Under the pieces are notes generated by a model that worked only from the letters and a program-made list of their open reading frames with translations, searched no databases and was not told the DNA's origin. Shown here in pieces: positions 8,148 to 16,671 of a stretch of 64,000 nucleotides of DNA; the first letter of the stretch is position 1; each line of letters begins with the position of its first letter. The DNA is taken from contig NZ_CP068393.1 of NCBI RefSeq assembly GCF_018128945.1, positions 1,240,001 through 1,304,000 on the forward strand. The letters are read 5' to 3'. A program made the position numbers and the translations under genes. Origin of the DNA: Aristaeella hokkaidonensis (GTDB taxonomy: Bacteria > Bacillota > Clostridia > Christensenellales > Aristaeellaceae).

Positions 8148-9883
8148 CCTTCCTTCGGCCGGAAGCAGTCCCCGCCCGCCGGCCTGTTTTCCAGCATAAA
8201 GGTTTCAAAATCAGCCCCCGGCAGCGGCCTGGAGAAATAATAGCCCTGGATGATGTCGCAGCCCATTTCCTTCAGGGCTGCCACCTGCTCCGCCGTCTCC
8301 ACGCCTTCCGCGATCACCGGTACCCGGAAGGTTTCCGCCAGGCGGATCATCATCTCCAGGAGCCTTGTATCCTTCTTCTCCTTAAAGGCATTCCGGATAA
8401 ACTGCATATCCAGTTTCAGCGCGTCAATGGGCAGCGTGGACAGCATATTCAGCGAGGAGTATCCGGATCCGAAGTCATCCATCTCAATCCGGAACCCGAT
8501 CTCCCGCAGCTGCCTGACCTTCTCCACAATCTGTTCCGAATTCCCCGTATACGCGGACTCCGTCACTTCCAGCAGCAGCTCTCCGTCATGCAAACCATTT
8601 TGCTCACAGAGTTCCCGAAGCAGATCCACCAGTCCCGGCTCATACATATCAACCCGGGAGACGTTTACCGATACCGGCAGCGTAATCCCCAGCCGTTCCT
8701 TCCAGTCCCGGATCCGTCCAGCTGCTTCTGTCCAGACGTAGCAGTCCAGCTGGAAGATGAGGCCGTTATTCTCAAACAGCGGAATAAAGATCCCCGGGGA
8801 GATCATCCCCAGTTTGGGATGCTTCCACCGCACCAGTGCTTCCGCGCTGCACATCACCGGCTTCTCCGGCCGCACGTCAAACTTCGGCTGGAAGTATACG
8901 TCAAACTGCTTTTCCCGCAGCGCCGCCGGGAAATCCTCAATCAGCTGCTGCTCCAACATCTCCCGGTCATGCAGGGAATCGTCATATACCGCGATGTTCT
9001 TCGTGAAGTTTCCCTTCACGGTATCAGCCGCGCTCTTTGCCCGGTCAAACCGCTGTTCCACATCCAGTTCCTTGTCCACGCCGGCATAGACGCCCATCCG
9101 GATCCGGACCCGGTTCTCACCCTCTCCGTTTCCGCTGCCGGGCATCCGTACTGAAACCTTTTCAAGCAGAGAAGCATAATCCTCCCGGCTCGGGCAGTAC
9201 AGGAGGAAATTATCCGCTTCACTCCGGCAGGCGATGCCGCCTGCCTCCTCCACAAATTCCAGGGCTTTCTGCCCGATCTCCCGCAGCAGTTCATCCCCGT
9301 ACTTCTTCCCGTACCGTTCGTTGATCGTATGGAAGTGATTCACATTCAAAAGAATCGCGTCTGTCGGATAATCCTTATGGCGCGCGTCCAGCTGCACGGC
9401 ATACCGGCAGAAGAAGTCCTTGTTATACAGTCCCGTCAGCCGGTCCCGCTCCGTCCAGTGCAGGATATCCCGGTCCTCACTCAATTCAATGGTCCGGCGA
9501 ACCCGGGCCAGCACCACTTCCTGCCGGGGATAGGGCTTGGGTATAAAGTCAATGGCGCCCAGCGTCAGGCATTCCACTTCCGCGTCACTGTCCGCGGTCA
9601 TAACGATGACCGGAATCCGGGCGTACCGGCTGTCGTTCTTCATCTCCCACAGCACTTCCAGCCCATGGATATCCGGAAGGTTCAGATCCAGCAGCACCAG
9701 GTTCAGGATCTCATACTGCTCATGCAGGATATCCAGAGCCTCTTTCCCCGTCAGTGCCGGCACAACCTCATAGGTATCCCGCAGCATCATCTGCAGGATC
9801 TCCTGGTTAATCACCTCATCGTCCACCAGCAGGATTCTTCTTTTTTCTTCAGAAGGACGAAAACTCGTCTGGTTCTCCGCCAT
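8144..9883 (-). CDS. response regulator with degenerate GGDEF and EAL domains
   Basis: A 579-aa output protein. A REC domain (about 14-130, phospho-acceptor in VLLDLNLPDIHG) is followed by a GGDEF-type domain (about 155-290) whose active-site motif is degenerate (RSEADNF in place of GGDEF), then an EAL domain (about 310-560). EAL catalytic motifs are present: AEALVRW, EVTESAY, DDFGSGYSSL and IAEGVET. Prediction: a phosphorelay-controlled cyclic-di-GMP phosphodiesterase, with the GGDEF part regulatory. GGGAGGCC precedes the start. It is the first gene of the operon with Hpt, hybrid kinase and solute-binding lipoprotein. Confidence 0.92.
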   Translation of the reverse strand: MAENQTSFRPSEEKRRILLVDDEVINQEILQMMLRDTYEVVPALTGKEALDILHEQYEILNLVLLDLNLPDIHGLEVLWEMKNDSRYARIPVIVMTADSDAEVECLTLGAIDFIPKPYPRQEVVLARVRRTIELSEDRDILHWTERDRLTGLYNKDFFCRYAVQLDARHKDYPTDAILLNVNHFHTINERYGKKYGDELLREIGQKALEFVEEAGGIACRSEADNFLLYCPSREDYASLLEKVSVRMPGSGNGEGENRVRIRMGVYAGVDKELDVEQRFDRAKSAADTVKGNFTKNIAVYDDSLHDREMLEQQLIEDFPAALREKQFDVYFQPKFDVRPEKPVMCSAEALVRWKHPKLGMISPGIFIPLFENNGLIFQLDCYVWTEAAGRIRDWKERLGITLPVSVNVSRVDMYEPGLVDLLRELCEQNGLHDGELLLEVTESAYTGNSEQIVEKVRQLREIGFRIEMDDFGSGYSSLNMLSTLPIDALKLDMQFIRNAFKEKKDTRLLEMMIRLAETFRVPVIAEGVETAEQVAALKEMGCDIIQGYYFSRPLPGADFETFMLENRPAGGDCFRPKEG

Positions 9884-10083
9884 ATTTCTGGCCTCCCGAC
9901 GTTATCTAATGATATGCAAATCACCCTTCTCCTTCGAAAGGTGAAAGGGCCACTCTTTTCTCGTTTCTCATTCAGTTTCTGTACTTATTATTTTACCCGT
10001 TTTCCCCTTTATTTTCAATCCATCTGCCCAACCAACTTTTCCAATTATTGTGTAACCAAAGCAAGGATAACAAAGCGACAGAG

Positions 10084-10178
10084 GCGGCAAGAGTGTGACT
10101 GCTGGGGACTGACAGTCTGTCACTATTTTTCGAAGAAAATGTGACTGAGTGTCTGTCCCCCTGTCACTGCTCTTGCCG
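10084..10178. repeat. large inverted repeat, REP-like
   Basis: Arms of about 38 bases (CGGCAAGAG...CTGTCAC at 10084-10122 and GTGACTGAG...CTCTTGCCG at 10141-10178) form an imperfect palindrome around an A/T-rich loop. The core words GTGAC, GGGGAC and CTGTCAC resemble the 63-bp repeat array beside the RAYT gene at 55849-56292. Otherwise the 9884-10251 gap contains only a terminator and the leader of the signalling operon. Confidence 0.7.
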
Positions 10179-10220
10179 TACAATCCCTACTCACACTCTC
10201 TTCTTCATCTAATGAAAGAC

Positions 10221-10242
10221 AAGCCAGACATACGTCTGGCTT
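10221..10242 (-). terminator. terminator after orphan HPrK-like gene
   Basis: A perfect 9-bp stem, AAGCCAGAC / GTCTGGCTT with loop ATAC, lies just beyond the stop at 10252. Minus-strand transcripts continue into TGTCTTTC; the plus strand has TGTTTCCTT, so it could work in both directions. Confidence 0.7.
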
Positions 10243-10251
10243 GTTTCCTTA

Positions 10252-10977
10252 TCACCCATTGTTTTTGATTTGCTCCCACAGCATTTCCGGCTTTTCCTTC
10301 TCCAGGTTGCCGATATACACATAGAACGGCACCGTCTGCACAAACTTCTCCAGCAGGGAAATCAGCATGCTCATTTCCCTGTTTCCCCTGGGAATAATCA
10401 CCTGCTGCATCAGTCTCAGTGCGGCTTCGTCTTGCGTCATCCTTTCCAGGGAAACCTCTTCTCCGCGCTCAATAAAGCACATAGCTTTCATCGGGACACT
10501 TTCTTTGACACCCAGTTTTTCCAGACCCTTCCAGGGTGTTCCGCAGGCATATACGCCGTCTTCCTTAAGCCGGATGACAGGCTTGGCTCCGTTGATGACC
10601 TTTACCCTGTCTCCCATTGCTTTCTTCCACAGCAGTGCCCTGGTGGTCTTTCCTACGCCGTTTGCGGTTGCAAAGCCCACACCCTGCCCGTCCACGCTGA
10701 TCACCGCTGTCCTCGTCAGGAAAGCGTTATAATTTACCAGTGCGGCAGCAATCTTGCTGTTAATTACCATCTGCTCGGTGCGTTCGGAAATCTCTTCGTC
10801 TTCCATCATCATTTCCTCATCTGAAACCGATACAATCGTCATGGGCAACTGATCCGACAGATAATCCAGGAAAAACTCTTTGGTGGATTCAAACCTGCTG
10901 ATAATCCCAATCGGCACTCCGGCGATTTCGATCACGAACATCTGCTTCTGCAGAACATTCTGCCGGTATGCCGTCAT
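10252..10977 (-). CDS. orphan HPr kinase-like protein with altered active site
   Basis: A paralogue of the protein at 1756-2463 (shared MFxIEIAGxP start, CGTPWKG, FIERGEEVSLxRM and PFYVY segments). Three positions that are identical in the other two copies differ here: the His of HAA is Arg (LTRTAVIS), the P-loop is ANGVGKTT instead of SGTGKTT, and NGDKP is NGAKP. This suggests reduced or lost kinase activity. There is no PqqD, radical SAM gene or peptide next to it. The start is uncertain: the family start is at 10941, neither that ATG nor 10977 has a good ribosome site, and GGAGGG precedes an in-frame ATT near 11019. It may be a regulatory pseudo-kinase or a relic of a third peptide locus. 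Confidence 0.75.
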   Translation of the reverse strand: MTAYRQNVLQKQMFVIEIAGVPIGIISRFESTKEFFLDYLSDQLPMTIVSVSDEEMMMEDEEISERTEQMVINSKIAAALVNYNAFLTRTAVISVDGQGVGFATANGVGKTTRALLWKKAMGDRVKVINGAKPVIRLKEDGVYACGTPWKGLEKLGVKESVPMKAMCFIERGEEVSLERMTQDEAALRLMQQVIIPRGNREMSMLISLLEKFVQTVPFYVYIGNLEKEKPEMLWEQIKNNG

Positions 10978-11410
10978 CAGGAAACTGAGATCTTTTTCAA
11001 CAACTGCCTGAGTAATGATAATCCCTCCGCATCTGTCCTTATAGGACGGTCCCGATAATAAAATCGGGTATGCTTAATTATATTTTCACCTCTCCTCTCA
11101 ATCAATCCATCTGTGTAACTTTTTTATCCAAAAACCGCGTAACTATGTAACACTTCATCCAAATGCACCGCAAAACAGATGCTTTCAAACGTTTGCATCC
11201 TCTTTTCGTTCATTTTCAACCGTTTCAGCCTGTTCTATTCAGTACTGACAAGTTTGTGACGAAGTACCTTTTGGCCATTTGAGCAGCAATCCGGTTACGT
11301 AATCGATATGTCACTGTTCTTCCAAAACATTGTTGTCCGGTTTACACTGCACTTAACGCATATTTTATCCTCTAGTGTTCAAGTGTTTAGTGTTTAAGTG
11401 TCTTACCACC
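10978..11410 (-). promoter_or_regulatory. upstream region of orphan HPrK-like gene
   Basis: No gene is supported. It contains a CCCGAT/ATCGGG hairpin (11051-11068), TATGTAAC (11144-11151), GTGTAACTT (11112), GGTTACGTAA (about 11291) and the palindrome CAAACGTTTG (11186-11195). These words recur upstream of 2463, 18474 and 50097. CCTTTTGGCC (about 11269) is also found in the 50.1-kb intergenic region. Short AGTGTTCAAGTGTTTAG-type repeats follow at 11371-11400. Confidence 0.4.
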
Positions 11411-11483
11411 GGGCGGATACCAGGGACGGTTCTGCTACTGTCCACCTTATATGGATAGTCAGAACTGTCCCCTGGTGTCGCCC
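11411..11483. repeat. imperfect inverted repeat, REP-like
   Basis: GGGCGGATACCAGGGACGG (from 11411) pairs imperfectly with the sequence ending CCTGGTGTCGCCC (to 11483), with a second inner palindrome ACTGTCCA..TGGATAGT. The GGGACGGTTCTG/CAGAACTGTCCCC words resemble other RAYT-type repeats in the window. Confidence 0.65.
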
Positions 11484-11512
11484 ACAAAAAAACTGCAGAC
11501 ACTTTCTGTCTA

Positions 11513-11641
11513 CAGTCACTTCGCATCTTAATGCTATCACTCAAAACCACTTTACGCAACTATACATTACTATACGTTACTATACGATTTAAATAATTAT
11601 CGTTTTCTTTCCACAGTTACTTCGCATATTAACATTATCAC
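11513..11641. repeat. direct repeats in an AT-rich gap
   Basis: A 28-base imperfect direct repeat (CAGTCACTTCGCATCTTAAT at 11513, CAGTTACTTCGCATATTAAC at 11614) flanks a triple ACTATACRTT-like repeat (about 11567-11590). No gene is seen from 11484 to 11909. The function is unknown; it marks the change to AT-rich sequence. Confidence 0.6.
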
Positions 11642-11775
11642 GCGTCAAGCATGTCATTCAAGTGTCTTTTAGTGCATTATAGTGAACTTTAGGGAATTAT
11701 AGTGAAGTAATATGCAAAATGATCCTTGAAAAATTGACACTGAATTCACGGAAAACAATCTTCTGAAGTAAAAGA

Positions 11776-11810
11776 AAAACTCTGACAACCATAAAGGTTA
11801 CCAGAGTTTT
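11776..11810 (-). terminator. terminator after acyltransferase gene
   Basis: The outer stem AAAACTCTG / CAGAGTTTT with the inner stem AACC/GGTT is followed by T-rich sequence on both strands. It lies 100 bases beyond the acyltransferase stop. Confidence 0.75.
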
Positions 11811-11909
11811 TCTTTATGTCTTGTTATCCTCTGTATTCACATTCTCATATTTTCCCCTACGTTTGTCTGAATAATGAAAGAACACAATAATTAAAAATAA
11901 TAGTTAAGG

Positions 11910-12986
11910 TTAAATGCCTTTCTTCCATAAACGTTTTTCAATCATTTGATATATTTTGATTGCAAGCAAAGTTAGAGCAAATCCAACAATAATAGTAATA
12001 AAGAGAATAAGCCTATTATTCTCAACGTGGAATATTAGTTTTATGCCATACTCTACATAGTATAATACTTGTCTATGTATTAGAAAAAAATATGAACTGA
12101 CACTGGCAACAAAAAGTAGAATACGATTTGTAATAATTCTGGAAATCGTTCCATCTCCTTTTGCAAAAATCGCAATTAATCCCACAGAAAAAGGGAGAAA
12201 TAAACATGTATAGGAAAACCATTTCATGGATTCATCCGAAAAGTAATAAATCGCCCAAGATAGAATAGTAAAAGGTAAGATTAGGATTTCAGCTTTAGAT
12301 GTATTCTTCTTCCATAAAGAAATATTGTCACGCTTGAATGTAAAAAGATATCCAACCAAACAACCTATTGCAAAATCTCCAAGCCGATATAATGGGAAAC
12401 AATAGACAATCCACTTAATATCAATGTTGGGAATAAAGAAATGAAAAACAGCGCCGATTATTATTTGTGTAGTATATATGCATAAAATATAAAGAAATGT
12501 TTCTTTCTTATTTGGCGTACGTTTTTTTATAGCATTCAAAATAAAAGGAAAAATAAAATATAGAAATAATGTCACTGAAAGATACCAATCGACGCTATTA
12601 AGAGCTTGGTACCATTCAGAAGACCAAGTTTGTAATAATGGTATTGTTATCCCCAATTTTATTATCTCAGATTGAACTGATATTTCATGCTGAATTAAAA
12701 TCTCTCGGATTAATCCTACAATCAGCATTATAACATGCAATGGGAACAACTTTTTGATTTTTCGAATCGCGAAAGTAGTTGCACTCTTTATTGTTGGTTC
12801 AACAGGTCTCTTCCAATAAGAATACACCATAACAAAACCAGACATGACAAAGAAAACTGAGACTCCCCAGACTCCACCACAATTAAACCTTGAACCTACT
12901 CCGTGATACATAAAAATCATTAAGCAGGCAATTGCTCGAATTGCTTGCAGAGATAAAATCATTTTATTTTCCTTACATTCACCCAT
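11910..12986 (-). CDS. acyltransferase family 3 membrane protein
   Basis: A 358-aa integral membrane acyltransferase of the OafA/YrhL type. The N-terminal segment LQAIRAIACLMIFMYHGVGS carries the conserved R and H of the family, followed by GVWGVSVFFVMSGFVM and about ten hydrophobic segments. Such proteins transfer acetyl or other acyl groups to surface sugars or to peptidoglycan. The start may be 12986 (GGGAGG 11 bases upstream) or 12962 (AAGGA 7 bases upstream, closer to the family N-terminus). The gene is AT-rich, unlike the neighbouring signalling operon, and stands alone between two terminators. It may decorate the polysaccharide made by the 18.8-50 kb locus; that is inference. Confidence 0.88.
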   Translation of the reverse strand: MGECKENKMILSLQAIRAIACLMIFMYHGVGSRFNCGGVWGVSVFFVMSGFVMVYSYWKRPVEPTIKSATTFAIRKIKKLFPLHVIMLIVGLIREILIQHEISVQSEIIKLGITIPLLQTWSSEWYQALNSVDWYLSVTLFLYFIFPFILNAIKKRTPNKKETFLYILCIYTTQIIIGAVFHFFIPNIDIKWIVYCFPLYRLGDFAIGCLVGYLFTFKRDNISLWKKNTSKAEILILPFTILSWAIYYFSDESMKWFSYTCLFLPFSVGLIAIFAKGDGTISRIITNRILLFVASVSSYFFLIHRQVLYYVEYGIKLIFHVENNRLILFITIIVGFALTLLAIKIYQMIEKRLWKKGI

Positions 12987-13201
12987 GCAATCTGTAACCT
13001 CCCACGTAGTCGTTCCCTTGCAGAAAAAGCTCCTATTTATTTTTCATTTACTATATTTAGCAACATAAGAATTCAATCTGAACTATTAAGCTTTTCTGTA
13101 TTTCATAAATCAATCAACAATGAATCGTAATCTTTAGCTATGAATAAAAATATGGTATTAACAATGTACTTGTTTTCTCACCTTTTACCATAGATTTAAA
13201 A

Positions 13202-13230
13202 ACAAGCCGGGATTTATATATCCGGCTTGT
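13202..13230 (-). terminator. terminator of second RiPP operon
   Basis: ACAAGCCGG..AT / AT..CCGGCTTGT forms a strong stem right after the ABC exporter stop. The minus-strand transcript runs into TTTTTAA. It is a canonical Rho-independent terminator. Confidence 0.8.
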
Positions 13231-13246
13231 CTTCTTACTCTCTCAT

Positions 13247-14929
13247 TTATGAATTCTGAACTGCACTTGCTGTCAGTCTACCCTCCTGCAAATGGAATAT
13301 CCGATCACAAATTCCCAGTGCGGCCTTCCTATGCGTCACAATTATCACCGTCTTGTTCCGCATTGCGTCTATATTTCGCAGCACCTGGGCTTCAGTTTCT
13401 TCATCCAGTGCGCTTGTGGCTTCATCCAGCAGCAGTATCGGCGCGTTGCTCAACAGCGCCCTGGCAATCGCCACACGCTGCGCCTGGCCTTCGGAAAGGC
13501 CAATACCGCGTTCACCCAGTTTTGCTTCCATTCCGATCTTCCCAACCAGTTCATCCAAACAGGCTGCCTTCACAGCTTCCTGGATCTCTTCATCAGTTGT
13601 GTGATCGGTAAACATGGTCAGGTTGTCCTTCAGCGTACCGCTCATGAGCATATTACCCTGGGGCACATAGGCAAACAGGTTTCTGGTTCCCTTGCATGCC
13701 GGAACCTTCTTACCGCCGGAAACAAACGACACACTGCCTGCGGTAGGCTTATATATTCCCAATAGCAGCTGGAATAGGCTTGTCTTGCCGCCACCGGAAA
13801 TTCCGGTCAGTGCAACAAAGTCACCCCTCTGTATCGTTCCATCAACGTCCACAAGCACATCCTCTTCGTTTTCTGCATACTGGAAGTGGACGCCCTCCAT
13901 CCGGATTTCATCAAAGTTGTCAAGTTTATCCCCAACCACTTCATCTGGCAGTCCAATTACTTCCTGAAGTCTCTCAGCAGAAGCAACCACACCATATGCC
14001 TCGCTTACCAGGCTGATCGCATTGGCAATCGGTCCCTGAATCCGTCCAACCAACTGAATCAGTGCAGCAAGTCCGCCATATGTAAAAGTACCCTGATAGA
14101 TCTTAACACATCCCCACAGGTTACACACCAGCCAGCTGATATCAAACAAACTACCCATACCGTTGTTCAGGGCAATATTCAACTTTCCATTACGAATCTG
14201 TTCCTTTGCCAGGTGTTCGCGGTGCTCATCCATGTTATCCATTGCCCGTTCTTCACTGACAGAAGCTTTAATCAACCTTACATTCTCTATGGTTTCCTGT
14301 GTGCTGGCATGCAGTTTTGCCTGGGCATCCTGCATCCGCTTATGGCGCCGTTTCATGGGATTTCGGAAAGCAGCAGTTAATATGACACCCAAGAATCCCG
14401 CGATAATCAGAACCGGAATAAACCGCCAGTCCATGCTGATGAGGATGCCCGCAGCACCCACAAAAGAAACTATAATACGCAGAACAGATGGTAATAAATT
14501 CAGCACGCCATCTTTTACAACGCTCACATCACTGAAGACGCGGCTTACCAGTTCACCACTGTGAAAAGGTTTCAGTGCTGGATATTCTTTGTCCATCAGG
14601 CTGGCTGTTACCTGATGTTGCATTTCAAGCTGCATCCTTGCAGAAGTCCTAGTCCGCAGCCAGGATCCAAGCACTGAAATCAACCGTTCTACAGCAATGA
14701 TCATAACTAACAGAACGCCATATTTCCAGAGCAAACTGCTGTCATGGCTTACTGCTCCATCAATCAGTTCCTTTGTCACCAAAGTCAGCCAAAGGGATAA
14801 CAAGGTGCCTAGGATTCCCAACAAAGAAATCCCCAAGATTGCTCCACGAAACGGCCTTGCCCACCGATGAATAGACTTGTAGACCGGACTGCGAAATACA
14901 GTCTTAACTCTTTGCAAATTGCTTTCCAT
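13247..14929 (-). CDS. ABC exporter (fused permease and ATPase)
   Basis: A 560-aa half-transporter of the peptide/lipid exporter type. Six hydrophobic segments fill the first 310 residues. The ATPase has Walker A GISGGGKTS, signature LSEGQAQR, Walker B LLLDEATSALDEE and an H-loop THRK. There is no C39 peptidase domain at the N-terminus, consistent with leader removal by the separate S26-type peptidase encoded upstream. The start at 14929 is preferred: ACAGGAGAAAC precedes this ATG, while the upstream TTG at 14953 lacks a site. It is the last gene of the second RiPP operon, followed by a terminator. Prediction: exports the matured peptide. Confidence 0.92.
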   Translation of the reverse strand: MESNLQRVKTVFRSPVYKSIHRWARPFRGAILGISLLGILGTLLSLWLTLVTKELIDGAVSHDSSLLWKYGVLLVMIIAVERLISVLGSWLRTRTSARMQLEMQHQVTASLMDKEYPALKPFHSGELVSRVFSDVSVVKDGVLNLLPSVLRIIVSFVGAAGILISMDWRFIPVLIIAGFLGVILTAAFRNPMKRRHKRMQDAQAKLHASTQETIENVRLIKASVSEERAMDNMDEHREHLAKEQIRNGKLNIALNNGMGSLFDISWLVCNLWGCVKIYQGTFTYGGLAALIQLVGRIQGPIANAISLVSEAYGVVASAERLQEVIGLPDEVVGDKLDNFDEIRMEGVHFQYAENEEDVLVDVDGTIQRGDFVALTGISGGGKTSLFQLLLGIYKPTAGSVSFVSGGKKVPACKGTRNLFAYVPQGNMLMSGTLKDNLTMFTDHTTDEEIQEAVKAACLDELVGKIGMEAKLGERGIGLSEGQAQRVAIARALLSNAPILLLDEATSALDEETEAQVLRNIDAMRNKTVIIVTHRKAALGICDRIFHLQEGRLTASAVQNS

Positions 14930-15052
14930 GTTTCTCCTGTATCTATAATTCAACTAAATCATATATAAATTATACTACAGCGTTCAATATATTGTCATCG
15001 AGTCTTTCAATCTATACAGCAAAAAAGAGTGTTCAACATCCAGCAATAGCCA

Positions 15053-15529
15053 TTATCCGAACACTCTTCTTTTCACTGCGCTCCAATACCTATAAACAAA
15101 AGACTTCGTTTTTAGCAGGAAAACTCGAACCGGATAGAAATCACACCAGAGATGAACATAAACCTTATACCAGATATTATCTGGGGTTATACTCTTGCCG
15201 TCCCGGATGACCCGTGTCATGACACCTAGAATCATATCATCCATAACAGGTGGATCCAGGAAGGTGTTATGATCTCCAGCTACTACATATCGATCTGGAA
15301 GTACCTTCAGAACGCGATGTAAAATATATCGATCATCAATTTTATATAGAACAACATCATATTTTTTTATCTGCTTATCTAGCTTATGTATTACTATAAT
15401 ATCTTTATGCTGTCGAAGAAGAGGCATCATTGAATAACCAACACTTGTATAGACTATATACCCTTGTTCTTGTAATAATCTATCAAAAGTCAAATATTGA
15501 ATTGATGGCTCAGTATATCTATCCGGCAC
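15053..15529 (-). CDS. S24/S26-type signal peptidase-like protease
   Basis: A 158-aa protein of the signal peptidase I/LexA-like fold. The catalytic Ser lies in YTSVGYSMMPLL (GxSMxP, about residue 33) and the likely general-base Lys in YDVVLYKIDDRYILHR. GDH and ILGVM segments complete the core. It lacks an obvious N-terminal membrane anchor but has a hydrophobic C-terminal stretch. The start codon is GTG with AGAGGA upstream. In peptide loci, such proteins are candidates for removing leaders. The gene lies between the HPrK-like gene and the ABC exporter, which supports that role. Confidence 0.85.
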   Translation of the reverse strand: MPDRYTEPSIQYLTFDRLLQEQGYIVYTSVGYSMMPLLRQHKDIIVIHKLDKQIKKYDVVLYKIDDRYILHRVLKVLPDRYVVAGDHNTFLDPPVMDDMILGVMTRVIRDGKSITPDNIWYKVYVHLWCDFYPVRVFLLKTKSFVYRYWSAVKRRVFG

Positions 15530-15572
15530 TTTTTATTATTCCTCTATTCCGAATGTGATGCTTATTATACTA

Positions 15573-16304
15573 CTATTTTTTTATTCCATTACCAAGAGCA
15601 TCATATGCAACTTGGAAACAATCATCCTGGAAATTGTCAATTTTAAACTCATAAAAAGAGACTTTCCCTTGTAAAGACTGTATCATTTGAAGTGTTTTTC
15701 TGACTTTCTCAATTGGCTCTGGTCTGTATGCTTGTTGATAAAGATATGGAAACGCTTCTATAAACGAAATCTCTCGAATTGAATTTCGCTCCGCTCTCTC
15801 CAAAAACACAACGGCATTTAAGGGTACTATAGTATTTGTATTATAACCTTCCTTTCCAGCCCACGGAGACCCACAAATATAAGGGACTTCACCGGTAAGG
15901 ATAAATGGCTTATCTCCGTTCACCACTACAGTCTCCGGTTTGTTTTTACGCCAAAGATTTATATGCGTCGTTTTACCCGTTCCACTACTGGCAGAAAAAA
16001 TATATCCTTTTCCACTCAAAGCTATAGCTGCTCCATGATATAAAAGCACGCCTTCATCTATGAATCTATCTGCAAGTAATCTTAATAAAGTATATTCTTC
16101 GGCTAAGCCATCCCATGCATCACATTTTCCATGGTTAGCTGTTTCACACACTTTTTTATCTTTGTCTATTTCTGATTGTGTAGATACAATTTTAAAATCT
16201 GCTACTCCATCAGTAGTATAACCACGGCATATAGCTTGCGGACGGGTGTGTAGAGTCTCAACATCAATTATTCGACCGGCAATTTTAATCTTAAAGTTGT
16301 ACAT
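15573..16304 (-). CDS. HPr kinase-like P-loop protein, second RiPP locus
   Basis: Paralogue of the protein at 1756-2463, 243 aa from the ATG at 16304 (MYNFKIKIAG aligns with MFTIEIAG). A TTG 24 bases further upstream, overlapping the PqqD stop, is a less likely start. Active-site elements are intact: YHGAAI, P-loop ASSGTGKTT, NGDKP and CGSPWAGKE. The family is known from lasso-peptide and radical-SAM peptide operons, where some members phosphorylate the precursor. It lies between PqqD and the S26-type peptidase. Target residue and effect are unknown. Confidence 0.85.
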   Translation of the reverse strand: MYNFKIKIAGRIIDVETLHTRPQAICRGYTTDGVADFKIVSTQSEIDKDKKVCETANHGKCDAWDGLAEEYTLLRLLADRFIDEGVLLYHGAAIALSGKGYIFSASSGTGKTTHINLWRKNKPETVVVNGDKPFILTGEVPYICGSPWAGKEGYNTNTIVPLNAVVFLERAERNSIREISFIEAFPYLYQQAYRPEPIEKVRKTLQMIQSLQGKVSFYEFKIDNFQDDCFQVAYDALGNGIKK

Positions 16305-16317
16305 AATTGTATTATGA

Positions 16318-16584
16318 TTATTCCTCAATAAGATTGTTACTTCTCAAAAGTTCCACAATATCTCGAACATATTCAGCTATAGTATCTTCATTATTATCGT
16401 ATTTTGATGTCAATTGGGATATAATCTCCTCTATTGTTGTATCTTTTTCAAGAATTTGAATTATTTCCAGCCCAGTTTTGTTCAGTTTCAATACACCATG
16501 TACCTGATCAGCGCCGTTTCCCACAGGTACCGCAATAACTTCTGATCCCATATCAACCGCTTCGAAAGCGCATTTCATCTTCAT
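16318..16584 (-). CDS. PqqD-like peptide chaperone (RRE), second locus
   Basis: An 88-aa PqqD-family protein. The segment VDMGSEVIAVPVGNGADQVHG matches the beta-strand region, the segment around 'LNKTGLEIIQ' matches the conserved N-x-T/G-x2-I region, and the C-terminal helix contains DIVELLRSNNLI. The start has TTGGAGGATTATAACG upstream. It presumably binds the leader of the 58-aa peptide upstream and delivers it to the SPASM radical SAM enzyme. The gene follows a strong stem-loop that separates it from the peptide genes. Confidence 0.85.
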   Translation of the reverse strand: MKMKCAFEAVDMGSEVIAVPVGNGADQVHGVLKLNKTGLEIIQILEKDTTIEEIISQLTSKYDNNEDTIAEYVRDIVELLRSNNLIEE

Positions 16585-16605
16585 CGTTATAATCCTCCAA
16601 TGTAT

Positions 16606-16646
16606 AAAAGGGGCATGCGTGGTATTTTTCCAAACATGCCCCTTTT
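16606..16646 (-). terminator. intra-operon stem-loop after peptide genes
   Basis: A 12-bp perfect stem, AAAAGGGGCATG / CATGCCCCTTTT, with a 17-base loop. It is followed by only a short U-run (TTTTATAC). It lies between the small-peptide genes and PqqD, so it probably acts as an attenuator or 3' stabiliser giving more peptide than enzyme mRNA. Confidence 0.7.
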
Positions 16647-16671
16647 GTTATGCCCGGTGGGGTTCAACACA

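Noticed and set aside
11051..11068. CCCGAT/ATCGGG hairpin as a riboswitch or terminator
   Set aside because: A 6-bp stem without a U-run or any known conserved core is not enough to claim either.
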